NCBI GenBank assembly: GCA_964343705.1
Contig: CAYFJX010000002.1
Span: 164,345-228,344 of the forward strand
From: JAUSFM01 sp964343705
GTDB lineage: Archaea > Nanobdellota > Nanobdellia > Woesearchaeales > UBA12501
Direction: 5' to 3'
Length of the DNA stretch: 64,000 nt
Shown: positions 33,789 to 42,168 of the stretch, piece after piece
Layout of the letters: every line of letters starts with the position of its first letter
How positions within the stretch are numbered: the stretch's first letter is position 1
Program-made: the position numbers and the translations under genes
Notes under the pieces: generated by a model
The model's database searches: none
Told to the model about the DNA's origin: nothing
What the model saw: the letters and a program-made list of their open reading frames with translations, nothing else

Positions 33789-33826
33789 TTTTTTTGTTTT
33801 TCCTTCTCTTTTTTCCCTTTTTTTTC
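33789..33826 (+). terminator. Poly-U terminator of the SPFH operon
   Basis: Right after the stop codon come repeated T runs of five to eight (TTTTTTTG, CTTTTTTCCC, CTTTTTTTTC), a strong archaeal terminator. The rest of the gap holds a TATA-like CTTATATTT at 33856-33864 for the next operon. Confidence 0.6.
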
Positions 33827-33916
33827 GGTAAATCCGTAGAATCAGTAAAAAGCCTTCTTATATTTGTTTTACCCTTTGCTATGTATAGAAAATAGGCAAA
33901 CACAGGAGGAATAATA

Positions 33917-34768
33917 ATGAGCGACACCGAACCATCACAAGAACCAATACCAGTACCACAGTTTAAAGACATGTTCAAAGATTTAGGCATGCAAGTAGAC
34001 ACAACCCATCACGAACCTGAGCCTCTTGAACAAGTACGGGCAGAAGTTCGCAAGTATGAAGGAGAAGTAATTGAAAGAGCATACAATGCAGCAGTTGCGC
34101 AAACACAGGGGCAACTACAGTACGCTTCTGCAAAACATCTTGCAGCAGGATTGTATGCACTTTTGGGAGACATTGGACTTACTTTTGTTGGACAAACTAA
34201 GAAGTTTATGGATGCTCCAGCAGTGAGTGAAGTTATTCAGAAAAAATTAGGGCCTGGAAAAAATTTAGTTGATCTTATCACATCAATGGCTCCTGACCAA
34301 GAACAAAGAGAAAAAGCACGAGCAGCATTTGCAAAAGTGAAAGTTGCCATGGCTCGTGATGAAAAGTACTGGCAAAACGTGGCAGACTATGCAGAAGAAA
34401 CAGGAAAGCCAATCGCAGAAATTTTACGCACACCAGAAGACAAAGTTCCACTACTTGTTGATGCCTATGGTGGTTTTGACAACTACAAAGAATACCAAGA
34501 AAGACTCATTGAAGGAAAAGGAACACTGGCAGAAAAGCTGGATGGCCTTAGCAGAATGCCAATTAGTTTAATGCTACGCGCAGGAGTACAAGCAACACTT
34601 AAGCCAGATGAAATTGCAGACTTAGGACTTGATGTACCAGCACTTGGACTGATTGCACAAGACTACGTGCATGACTTGGCAGTGTTTGGCAAAGCCTTTT
34701 TCGAGAATTACCAACGAGGCATGCAAGAAAAACTACAACTCTACGAAGTGATTGCTGAGGGGAATTAG
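33917..34768 (+). CDS. Helical soluble protein of unknown function
   Basis: 283 aa, no signal or membrane segment, predicted mostly helical, starting with a Pro/Glu-rich stretch (EPSQEPIPVPQFKDMFKDLG). It contains KKLGPGKNLVDLITSMAPDQ and LRTPEDKVPLLVDAYGGFDN. No family recognised. A perfect GGAGG ribosome binding site precedes the ATG with ideal spacing, predicting high expression. It starts a second transcription unit in the SPFH island. Confidence 0.72.
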   Translation: MSDTEPSQEPIPVPQFKDMFKDLGMQVDTTHHEPEPLEQVRAEVRKYEGEVIERAYNAAVAQTQGQLQYASAKHLAAGLYALLGDIGLTFVGQTKKFMDAPAVSEVIQKKLGPGKNLVDLITSMAPDQEQREKARAAFAKVKVAMARDEKYWQNVADYAEETGKPIAEILRTPEDKVPLLVDAYGGFDNYKEYQERLIEGKGTLAEKLDGLSRMPISLMLRAGVQATLKPDEIADLGLDVPALGLIAQDYVHDLAVFGKAFFENYQRGMQEKLQLYEVIAEGN

Positions 34769-34769
34769 A

Positions 34770-35477
34770 ATGACAATGAATTCACTTGAACACCAAGTTA
34801 GGGAGGCGCTGATTGAACAGCGTGCATCCCGACTTTTTGATCTTATGCAGGGCAAACCTACAGGTGAGGTGTTTGCAAATAATTGCATACTTGTTTTTCA
34901 GGCAATGGCACAAGCAGCAGCAGTTGACGAACCCTTTGAAGTTGCCACTGAACATGCCAAAAAACTACAAGATGATCCAACTGCGCTGTATGATCTTGCA
35001 AGGAAAACAGCAAAAACCTATTTTCTCTCTGCTCAAGAGTATGACACGCTTTTTGGCTATATTTTTGAGGACGTGGCAAAGATTCCTCAAGGGGATGCGC
35101 GTCTTGCAGTGTATCGTGCAGCGTTTCTTCCGTTATACGGAAAGGTAGGCATGCAACAAAAAGTAATTGATGCACTTGTTGCTGTTGCAGATGAAAAAGG
35201 AGTAGAGGCAGCACTAGAACCAGAGGCAGTTGCTCATGCAGTACAACAAGTGTTCCCCACAAAAATAAGGTATCTTACTCATCAAGATGATCTTTATGAA
35301 GTGCCCTATAATTTTATTGGAAAAATGGAGACGCTTTGCAGAGGAAACACAACAACACAAGCAAAAGTTGAGAAGGCACTAGGCAAACTACGTATTGCGC
35401 TTCAACGCCGTTACGAAGCAATGCATGAACTGCGAACAGTAGAACTTAATGAGCGTGCTGATATGTTGTATGATTAA
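34770..35477 (+). CDS. Helical soluble protein of unknown function
   Basis: 235-236 aa, starting MTMNSLEHQVREALIEQRAS after GAGGGGAA. It lies 1 bp behind the previous gene, so the two are coexpressed. All-helical, without membrane segments or recognised motifs; ALGKLRIALQRRYEAMHELR near the end could form a coiled coil. A frame extension to a TTG at 34752 is rejected. Its last 4 bases overlap the opposite-strand zinc protein. Confidence 0.7.
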   Translation: MTMNSLEHQVREALIEQRASRLFDLMQGKPTGEVFANNCILVFQAMAQAAAVDEPFEVATEHAKKLQDDPTALYDLARKTAKTYFLSAQEYDTLFGYIFEDVAKIPQGDARLAVYRAAFLPLYGKVGMQQKVIDALVAVADEKGVEAALEPEAVAHAVQQVFPTKIRYLTHQDDLYEVPYNFIGKMETLCRGNTTTQAKVEKALGKLRIALQRRYEAMHELRTVELNERADMLYD

Positions 35478-35809
35478 GTTTTTTTCCCTAGTTTTCTCAT
35501 TGATTTAACCAAAGCATCCTGGTACACTTTGAATGCCTTGCGGTTTTCTTTCTTGTAAACATATGGTGTTGCAATATCTTCTTTGCACTTCGCACACTGC
35601 AGCTTGGCAACTCTTTTGATACTCTTTGCTTCAAGCCCTGCTAGTTTTTTGGGAGAACGGATTCTATCAAAATATAATCGTCTGAGGTTACCTGGACCAT
35701 CCTTTTGATAGGTGCAGATGGGTTTATCACATACTCTACATGAGAGTTGGAGTAGCCTTGAATAGGTCCCCCGTGCCTGTTTGTACTTGTCTTTCTTGAA
35801 TCCTTGCAT
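35474..35809 (-). CDS. Small zinc-ribbon-like protein
   Basis: 111 aa with two Cys pairs, C24-x2-C27 (LSCRVCDKPIC) and C72-x2-C75 (LQCAKCKEDI), a typical zinc-binding pattern, and a strongly basic composition (YKQARGTYSRLL, YKKENRKAFKVYQ). Nucleic acid or ribosome binding is plausible; I do not know the family. A TATA-like box on the minus strand (about 35832-35841) is 27 nt from the ATG, suggesting leaderless expression. Confidence 0.72.
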   Translation of the reverse strand: MQGFKKDKYKQARGTYSRLLQLSCRVCDKPICTYQKDGPGNLRRLYFDRIRSPKKLAGLEAKSIKRVAKLQCAKCKEDIATPYVYKKENRKAFKVYQDALVKSMRKLGKKT

Positions 35810-35938
35810 GGTTTTAAATGGTGTAAAATTGTTTATTAATGTTTTGATTCATGTTCGGTGGTGAACTCATTTTCTCTGCTTACAACCCTTGTCTTCCACC
35901 CCAACAATCTTTAAAAATCTCATGGGCATGGTGTTTGT

Positions 35939-36538
35939 ATGAATCGACTTCAACGCTTGACACGATACTTTCTGCTTACCTGTTTCTTTGTCTTCCTAGT
36001 TTTAGGTGTTGAAGCTTTTGGATCAGATCCTGATTTTATCTTTGACAAATTCCTTACAGCAGGTATATTCCTGTTCTTGTATTGTATGTATACTCGGTTA
36101 TACTTGAACTTGAAAATTGTTATTTTGTTGTTTATCACCATCATTTTACATCAACTTAAACTCTATGGTGGTGTGTATTTTGGATGGCTGCAGTTTGATA
36201 TGATTATGCATTGCGTTGCAGGATTTACCATCACTATCGCACTCTACCAGTACCTTATCAATGATGGTCCTAGTTATCGTCACTGGTTTAAAGCGGGCTT
36301 GTTTGCAATGCTTGCAATGCTAGGCCTGAGCGCAATCCATGAAATCATAGAATTTTTTGGGTATGCGAATCTTCCTCCTGGAGAAGGAATTCTTCATTTT
36401 GGGAGGGGAGATGAAGGCGGATGGGTTGATGTTGCTGGAGATCTTATTTCAAACACCATTGGAGCATTCACTGCAGCAGTTATGATGGCAGCTGTATACT
36501 GGAAAAAGTATAAAAAGAAAACAAAGCACTTTCTTTAA
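35939..36538 (+). CDS. Multi-span membrane protein, YjdF/DUF2238-like
   Basis: 199 aa with about five membrane segments. FDMIMHCVAGFTITIALYQY, LGLSAIHEIIEFFGY and GDEGGWVDVAGDLISNTIGA carry the spaced His, Glu, Asp and Asn residues of DUF2238-type proteins, whose function is unknown. TTTAAAAATC at 35910-35919 is about 25 nt before the ATG. The 3' end overlaps the RPA gene by 4 bases on the opposite strand. Confidence 0.65.
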   Translation: MNRLQRLTRYFLLTCFFVFLVLGVEAFGSDPDFIFDKFLTAGIFLFLYCMYTRLYLNLKIVILLFITIILHQLKLYGGVYFGWLQFDMIMHCVAGFTITIALYQYLINDGPSYRHWFKAGLFAMLAMLGLSAIHEIIEFFGYANLPPGEGILHFGRGDEGGWVDVAGDLISNTIGAFTAAVMMAAVYWKKYKKKTKHFL

Positions 36539-37560
36539 ACATTCGGTTGTTCAACAGTAATATCTTCTTGTGCTGTAGCAGTAGTTTTTTGCAACCTGGC
36601 AATTTCTTCCCGAGGATCAAGGTCCATGACACGTTGTGCCATGAACTCTAATCGCTCAAAGAATTGATTCTTTTTTGTCTTTCCTATCACCTTGCTGTTT
36701 TTCCCCAGCAATTCTTGTTTTATTTTTTCAAAATCCTCTGCTTTTTCTCGTAACGAACTTAGTTCTTCATGCGTCTTTCCTGTAAGACTTTGTAGCTGAT
36801 TACTGAAAAACACTGTGCGCATACTGCCACTGCCATCATCTAAAATAGCACTACCAACGTACGAGTACGCAGGGTCAACAGCACCATGTGTTTCACATGA
36901 GAGTTTTCCTTCTTTTTCCCGTATTCTTCTATTGCAATGAGGACACACTTCAAAGAACTTTGGCTCAAACACTTGTACAATCACACCTGCAATTTCAACG
37001 TCAACATCCCCTTCAGCAAGATCATTCACACTTTTTCGTACAAACCCTTCTTGTACCTCTCCAACAACCTCGTCAGGAGGGTTAAGTATTAAGTTAGAAT
37101 TATCCCTGAAATGAATTTCTTTTCTGCCCTGGTTTTCTTTGACATAGGCAAACTGTACCTTTACAACCATATTCTTTTCAAGCTCTAAAAGCTTTTCGGT
37201 TTGATTTCCCCAAAGAACTATACGTGTTTTGCCTGTTTCATCACCAAGCAAGAAACTACCTACCTGGCCTGTTCCTTCACCTCTTTGAAACTCACGCACA
37301 GGAAAAATTTCAAGCACGCGTCCTGTTACTTCAACATTACGCATGCCTGGAAGCAGGCTTTTAACCTTGAGGCGACCTGTCTCCTCTTCAAACAACTTAA
37401 TACCCAGCTCATTAGCAATGATGTGTGCAGCGCCCTCTTTTGAAACAAGGCCTGCAAGACTATCCATCTTTTCCTTTATCTTCTCCTCTATTTCCCCAGC
37501 AGACTTTTCTGTCTTATCTAGTATTTTTTTCAGAATGGTTTCATAAGGTATTTTTATCAT
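36535..37560 (-). CDS. rpa: Replication protein A (single-stranded DNA-binding, RPA1-like)
   Basis: 341 aa. An N-terminal helical region (about 1-65) precedes one clear OB fold (NVEVTGRVLEIFPVREFQ through FRDNSNLIL, about 74-160), then a second OB-like region with the zinc motif C206-x2-C209...C222-x2-H225 (CPHCNRRI, SCETHG). Archaeal RPA of this type binds single-stranded DNA in replication and repair and works with RadA, encoded 7 kb away. A TTTTATATG box lies upstream, and GGTGT may serve as ribosome binding site. Confidence 0.88.
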   Translation of the reverse strand: MIKIPYETILKKILDKTEKSAGEIEEKIKEKMDSLAGLVSKEGAAHIIANELGIKLFEEETGRLKVKSLLPGMRNVEVTGRVLEIFPVREFQRGEGTGQVGSFLLGDETGKTRIVLWGNQTEKLLELEKNMVVKVQFAYVKENQGRKEIHFRDNSNLILNPPDEVVGEVQEGFVRKSVNDLAEGDVDVEIAGVIVQVFEPKFFEVCPHCNRRIREKEGKLSCETHGAVDPAYSYVGSAILDDGSGSMRTVFFSNQLQSLTGKTHEELSSLREKAEDFEKIKQELLGKNSKVIGKTKKNQFFERLEFMAQRVMDLDPREEIARLQKTTATAQEDITVEQPNV

Positions 37561-37634
37561 CTAAACACCAAGACTAGGAGAGAAAGGTGTTTTATATGTT
37601 TTGTGCTGGTCTATACTCTATAGTTCTATGGATA

Positions 37635-38525
37635 CTAACTAAAATCTATACCAAACCAGTACTCAAGCTCACGCTCTTCTAGAATTTCACTAGTGGCATC
37701 GTAAGCAAGCCACTTTTTCCCATCACTCTTAAGAGCACAGAGCACATATTGTTTACCTGTTTCTGCACGCAGCTTTTGCTGCTCAGTTGCAGTGTCAAAA
37801 TGACAATCACCATAGTGTAACTCTAACTGTGCTTGTCGCATGTTTTGTTGTTGGTTAGCATCTTCAATTCCTTTACCAACACATTCATTAAGGGTGTTGC
37901 TTCGCATGCAACCAGGAATGCTCTGCCACAATGCCTCTGCAGCAGTTCTCAGCACACCATAATCATTAAGATCATAATCCAGCCGAGCTTTGAAGGAAAG
38001 ATTACCTGCAAGTTGGCCATTACTGATATTGTGTACGCTCAGGTTCATGGCCTTGCCTATTATTTTCTTGCTGCCAACAGTAGTATTATGAACTGATACT
38101 ACATATTCAGTGGGAACATCAATACTGTTCACATAATGCTTGATACTCTCTTCTATGTGCGTGGCAAGGTGTTGCGGAGTTGAATTACCCGGCAAGCATC
38201 GCTGTCTTGTCCTATTTTTTAACCACACACTCTTCCCCTCAATAAGTCCACATTCAGATGCACTATTTAACCCTCCTGATTGGCCAAGCCTAAAAACAGC
38301 TGATGAAACAGCAAATGGTGCTGCTTCCTGAACAAAGAACCGTTCAGCAGATAATTCTTTATCTTGAGCAAGAATTTGCAATTGCATTTCACCAATAAAC
38401 AACTGTTCTTGCTCTGCTTTCTGGAAATACTTAACACCAAAAAACGTGCCTACCCCAATCATCAAGCCAAGCACACCAAGTAGTATAATCATGGTTGCTT
38501 TCTTGTTCTTGAATAGTTTTTTCAT
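37635..38525 (-). CDS. Secreted or anchored protein of the pilin-like locus (KKAT type)
   Basis: 296 aa. MKKLFKNKKAT then a single hydrophobic helix (MIILLGVLGLMIGVGTFFGV); the rest is outside the membrane, with six or more cysteines and an ordered alpha/beta look (NHISNGQLAGNLSFKARLDYD is one example region near the middle). The start resembles the KKG-type signals of the genes upstream but has Ala in place of Gly, so processing may differ. Last gene of the long minus-strand locus; function unknown. Confidence 0.7.
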   Translation of the reverse strand: MKKLFKNKKATMIILLGVLGLMIGVGTFFGVKYFQKAEQEQLFIGEMQLQILAQDKELSAERFFVQEAAPFAVSSAVFRLGQSGGLNSASECGLIEGKSVWLKNRTRQRCLPGNSTPQHLATHIEESIKHYVNSIDVPTEYVVSVHNTTVGSKKIIGKAMNLSVHNISNGQLAGNLSFKARLDYDLNDYGVLRTAAEALWQSIPGCMRSNTLNECVGKGIEDANQQQNMRQAQLELHYGDCHFDTATEQQKLRAETGKQYVLCALKSDGKKWLAYDATSEILEERELEYWFGIDFS

Positions 38526-38540
38526 TTTTTTCGTTTGTAC

Positions 38541-39092
38541 CTACCTATAAAATGTAGGCCCTCCATAGGCTGTTCGCAATCGAGCTTTGAGTACAACACC
38601 TGGTTTTTTTGTGGGAATAAAGACTTCTTCCACTGCAATACTTCCATCAGTAGCAACAGCGCCAGTAACAATTTCAGCACCACCTGGAAACGTGATGGTT
38701 AATTCAGCTTGTGTAGTCTGTGAGATCATCCTATGCTGGTCTTGAAATACTTGCTTAAGATTTAACTCATCTTCATTTTCTGGATGCGGGTTGATTATAT
38801 GCAAAAGATCCACTACATGTACTCCTCTGCTATGTAAGTCACTTGCCAATGCTTTCACACTTCCTTCTGAAAAATCAGGTGTTACAGGCATTTGCAAAAA
38901 TGAGCGTAGTATGTGCGCACCGTCAAGCAATGCTTGTTTTTCTTGTACATTCTTCTTTACCTCTGCACCACTTAACGAGATCAAGGAAAAAAGTATGGCA
39001 AAGAACATAATACCCAGTACCACTGCTGCAATGCCTTCTCCAACATCCGGCATGTTTACTCCTTTTTTATGTGTGAATAACTTCATAGTCAT
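38541..39092 (-). CDS. Pilin-like membrane protein
   Basis: 183 aa. Short basic start with HKKG at residues 8-11, followed by VNMPDVGEGIAAVVLGIMFF and an external domain ending in beta-rich VEEVFIPTKKPGVVLKARLR. The acidic residue five to ten positions after KKG (D, E) fits the conserved Glu of class III signals. AAAGGTGAAG precedes the ATG. A 15-bp gap leads to the next gene. Confidence 0.68.
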   Translation of the reverse strand: MTMKLFTHKKGVNMPDVGEGIAAVVLGIMFFAILFSLISLSGAEVKKNVQEKQALLDGAHILRSFLQMPVTPDFSEGSVKALASDLHSRGVHVVDLLHIINPHPENEDELNLKQVFQDQHRMISQTTQAELTITFPGGAEIVTGAVATDGSIAVEEVFIPTKKPGVVLKARLRTAYGGPTFYR

Positions 39093-39095
39093 ATC

Positions 39096-39635
39096 TTACT
39101 TCACCTTTTGCGACTCGAAAAACAGTATTCCTCTACGAACATCACCATTGTCATATATGCGAACAAGTCGTGGATACTTCATTAATGTTTTCTCTGCATG
39201 ACACAGAGCAAAATTCTTTGTTTGCAATTCACTAATAAGTCTCTTTTCTTCAAATCTAAAATCGTACAGCGACAGTTTAAAACAGTCCTTTTTTGTCATG
39301 CTTGGCGCAACCACGTAACATTTGTCAAGTTGTTCTTGCGTAAACTTCGACAGGTCAATAAGCCCGGCATCAACTTGCTCAATGTCCTTATCAACATACG
39401 AGAAGCATGAAGGAGTGTTTAGTATTCTATAGGTGAGAATGTTTTGTTCAGCACTTGGTTGTCCTTTAATCCCCTGGCTGATGGTTGTATCAGCAATAGA
39501 TATAAAAAAGCCAATGCCAATCCCAAAAATAATTAAGGCTGCAAAAAACAATCCAACCTTGCTAGGAAGAATCGATATTGTTCCACGCCTTCCTAGGAGT
39601 GCTCTTCCTTTTCCTGATACTTTTTGCTTTTTCAT
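39096..39635 (-). CDS. Membrane-anchored protein of the pilin-like locus
   Basis: 179 aa, longer basic N-terminus (KKQKVSGKGRALLGRRG), then one membrane helix (VGLFFAALIIFGIGIGFFIS) and an external domain with four cysteines (PSCFSYVD, DKCYVV, KDCFKLS, ALCHAEK). It lacks the strict KKG junction (RRGT instead). It lies 3 bp upstream of the preceding gene and 5 bp downstream of the following one, so it belongs to the same operon. Confidence 0.65.
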   Translation of the reverse strand: MKKQKVSGKGRALLGRRGTISILPSKVGLFFAALIIFGIGIGFFISIADTTISQGIKGQPSAEQNILTYRILNTPSCFSYVDKDIEQVDAGLIDLSKFTQEQLDKCYVVAPSMTKKDCFKLSLYDFRFEEKRLISELQTKNFALCHAEKTLMKYPRLVRIYDNGDVRRGILFFESQKVK

Positions 39636-39640
39636 GTTTG

Positions 39641-40408
39641 TTACTTCTTTTTCCGCAATCGTAAGTGTAATATGTAGGCTACTCCTCCCAGGCCAATTGC
39701 AAGGAAGGTACCCAAGAGGTAGGCTAATCGTAACTCACTGATGCCACTCTTTTCACGTTCAACACGAATGCGTGCACGCAACGCGTCAAAACGACAGTCT
39801 ATATCCTTAACCACACAGTTTTCTTCACATACACTATTACTCACCACACTACACAACCATTCTTTTTTCCCACAATCAGCAGGGCATGTTCCTACCTCCA
39901 ATGATTCACACACATCATTACCACAAAGGCAATCTAGGTCAACACCTTGGCATTGCTTATCACACACGCCATCCTTAATTAATGCGCATGTACTGTCACT
40001 GCTTGGCACATTTACGAATGCCTTGGCGAGTTTTTCAACAGCATGTGTTAGTGCACGGGGCAAGCTCTTTGTCTTTTGTTCTTCAAAACCAATAATAATC
40101 GATTGCATTTCCTCATCGAGCAACACTTTTTTTTCTGACTGCACAAGCAGTATTTTTTTATTATACTTGGTGTAATACAACATAACTTGACATTTTGGTT
40201 TTTTTTGGAATTCTACCCTGGCAGTTTTTACTGTTCCTCTTGTTGCCAAATGTACACACACAGGCATGTTGCCTATCATGCTTTCTAATTTTGTAGCAGT
40301 GCCTTTGGTAAATACTTGCTCGTCATTGTTCACATCCGCAAGCACCGCTGGAATAACTAAGAGAGTAAGCATGATCACACAGAGGAAAATGAGTTTAGCT
40401 TGCTTCAT
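39641..40408 (-). CDS. Type I membrane protein with Cys/Asp repeats
   Basis: 255 aa from the ATG at 40408: cleavable-looking signal MKQAKLIFLCVIMLTLLVIPAVLA, an external domain, then three short cysteine modules (DGVCDKQCQGVDLDC, GNDVCESLEVGTCPADC, SNSVCEENCVVKDIDC), then a C-terminal membrane helix (YLLGTFLAIGLGGVAYIL) and a basic stop-transfer. The modules recall Notch-type LNR or Ca-binding repeats. The frame is open to 40465, but only the later Met gives a proper signal peptide. Confidence 0.68.
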   Translation of the reverse strand: MKQAKLIFLCVIMLTLLVIPAVLADVNNDEQVFTKGTATKLESMIGNMPVCVHLATRGTVKTARVEFQKKPKCQVMLYYTKYNKKILLVQSEKKVLLDEEMQSIIIGFEEQKTKSLPRALTHAVEKLAKAFVNVPSSDSTCALIKDGVCDKQCQGVDLDCLCGNDVCESLEVGTCPADCGKKEWLCSVVSNSVCEENCVVKDIDCRFDALRARIRVEREKSGISELRLAYLLGTFLAIGLGGVAYILHLRLRKKK

Positions 40409-40886
40409 ACACCACCACTCCATCAGCTTGATGAACCTGTATTCTCGTTGTTGCTCCAGCTCCAAGTATAAGCTCGTTTATACGTATTTCCTTGTCAGCA
40501 AGTAACACTTTTTCTTCAAGCTTGATAATGCTCATCTTTTCTGGCGCAGTATACTTAGAGAAAACAACTCCTTGTTGCTTAACAATATCCACTTGTGCCT
40601 TGTTTAAACCGCCAATTTCTTCAACAGTAAGACCTTTTTGCAGGGCAACCTTATAATTTTCAAAACTCTTTTTCGGCGTGATTACAAGTTTGTCAGCAGT
40701 GAGTGCCTGCGCTGTTTCAACGGTCATCGCCAGATCATTTGCAATGTATCTCACATCTTGGCTTGTGCCTTCTGCAGCATTTAAGCCAAACTGGATAAAA
40801 AAAAGAATTAAGGCAGCGCCTAAAACAACCTCAAAAGAGACATACAATACACGAAGTCCTTCAATGCCTTTCTTACTTTTCCACAT
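40395..40886 (-). CDS. Pilin-like membrane protein
   Basis: 163 aa. MWKSKKGIEGLRVLYVSFEV shows KKG followed by a Glu-containing segment and a hydrophobic helix (VVLGAALILFFIQFGL). The external domain is helical then strand-rich, without cysteines. It overlaps the next gene by 14 bases. Confidence 0.68.
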   Translation of the reverse strand: MWKSKKGIEGLRVLYVSFEVVLGAALILFFIQFGLNAAEGTSQDVRYIANDLAMTVETAQALTADKLVITPKKSFENYKVALQKGLTVEEIGGLNKAQVDIVKQQGVVFSKYTAPEKMSIIKLEEKVLLADKEIRINELILGAGATTRIQVHQADGVVVYEAS

Positions 40887-40898
40887 GCTTTCTTCCTC

Positions 40899-42149
40899 TT
40901 AAACAACAGCAGTGCACACTCCTGCATTCCAAGTACACCTTTTTCCGCATGAGTACGTGGTACATGCTGCTTGGTTATCAAATGCAGTGCATGTTGTTTC
41001 TGCTGTGCATTGCTTACATACACTTTCTTGACTCTGCTGGTAACATATTTCACTTGGCTCTTTTGTGTTACACAAAGCAAAAGATCTGTTTGTACAATCT
41101 ATACCTGCCAATGTATTTGTAATGGCGCCTTTAATATCTTCCAAGCTTACCCGACGTTCTGCCTGTGTAAACGCTTGCTTTGCTTGCCCATATTTTTGTT
41201 GTTTAACCAAACTCATTGCATGCATGAAGTATGTTTTGTCATGTTCTCGTCTATTAAGTACAAACTCAGTTGCGACTTTTCGTTCATCACCACCTACTTC
41301 AAATGTAACCATACTACTTGGGTACCCATGACCTCGCTGTGCCTCTTCCATGGCAATTATTTCACTAAAAAGTTGCTCTGCAGTAAAATAATCACCTGCA
41401 TTGTATGCTTCATCTGCTTTTTTATATACTTTAATCGCAGTTACATGTTGCTGTTGTTGTTCATTCATACCACGTTCTATACATGGACCTTTTAGGCACA
41501 CTGCAATACCACTGTCTGTTTTTTCTAGATACACTTCTGGCTCGTCAGGAACACGAAAGAATCCTATGTGTCCTCCGGCAGTCATAGGTTCATATTTAAT
41601 ATTTTCATTACGGGCAATGATAAACCCTCCTTTCCAATATGTACCATGAAGTATTTCATGTTCTTCATCAGTATGCAGGATGTTTACAATGTCAAACTCA
41701 AGTTGTTTACATGCTACTTCACTCCCCCAATTAAAACTGAAGGTGTTGGGTGTGTCTTCAACTCTTTCAGCAAAGGGACCACGTACTAAACATACACATG
41801 CTTTGCCGTACAAGCAACTTGCAGGACGTTGTGCTTCTAGAATAATATCCACATTTCTCAAAGCACTTCCAACACGTCCCACACTTGTTTTCTGAACTCT
41901 ATCACTTGTTTTTGAAAAACCGAGTAGTGTATAACTTTCCCCAAGATACATCAAGGTTGACTCACCACTACCAGTAGCCTTGGTGTTCATATGATTCATG
42001 GCTCGTGTTAAAGAATCAAAACGATCAGAATGCTGCGTGCTAGAGTATTCCTTGTAAATATTGGTGCAAGAGGTGAGAATTGCAAAAAGCATGAGAATAG
42101 AAAGTAGTAAACCAACTGTAAAACTAAGATCACCTCTTTTTCCCTTCAT
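40899..42149 (-). CDS. Pilin-like anchored protein with TPR motifs and Cys-rich end
   Basis: 416 aa from the ATG at 42149 (MKGKRGDLSFTVGLLLSILM). KRG is followed directly by a membrane helix. The middle has VAVCLKGP-type strands, then two TPR-like helical pairs (KKADEAYNAGDYFTAEQLF and HAMSLVKQQKYGQAKQAFTQ). The last 65 residues carry more than ten cysteines (CKQCTAETTCTAF, CTTYSCGKRCTW). TPR repeats outside the membrane would give a protein-binding surface. The frame opens earlier at 42245, but that part is not signal-like. Confidence 0.68.
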   Translation of the reverse strand: MKGKRGDLSFTVGLLLSILMLFAILTSCTNIYKEYSSTQHSDRFDSLTRAMNHMNTKATGSGESTLMYLGESYTLLGFSKTSDRVQKTSVGRVGSALRNVDIILEAQRPASCLYGKACVCLVRGPFAERVEDTPNTFSFNWGSEVACKQLEFDIVNILHTDEEHEILHGTYWKGGFIIARNENIKYEPMTAGGHIGFFRVPDEPEVYLEKTDSGIAVCLKGPCIERGMNEQQQQHVTAIKVYKKADEAYNAGDYFTAEQLFSEIIAMEEAQRGHGYPSSMVTFEVGGDERKVATEFVLNRREHDKTYFMHAMSLVKQQKYGQAKQAFTQAERRVSLEDIKGAITNTLAGIDCTNRSFALCNTKEPSEICYQQSQESVCKQCTAETTCTAFDNQAACTTYSCGKRCTWNAGVCTAVV

Positions 42150-42168
42150 TGTATAACCCTTTACTCTA

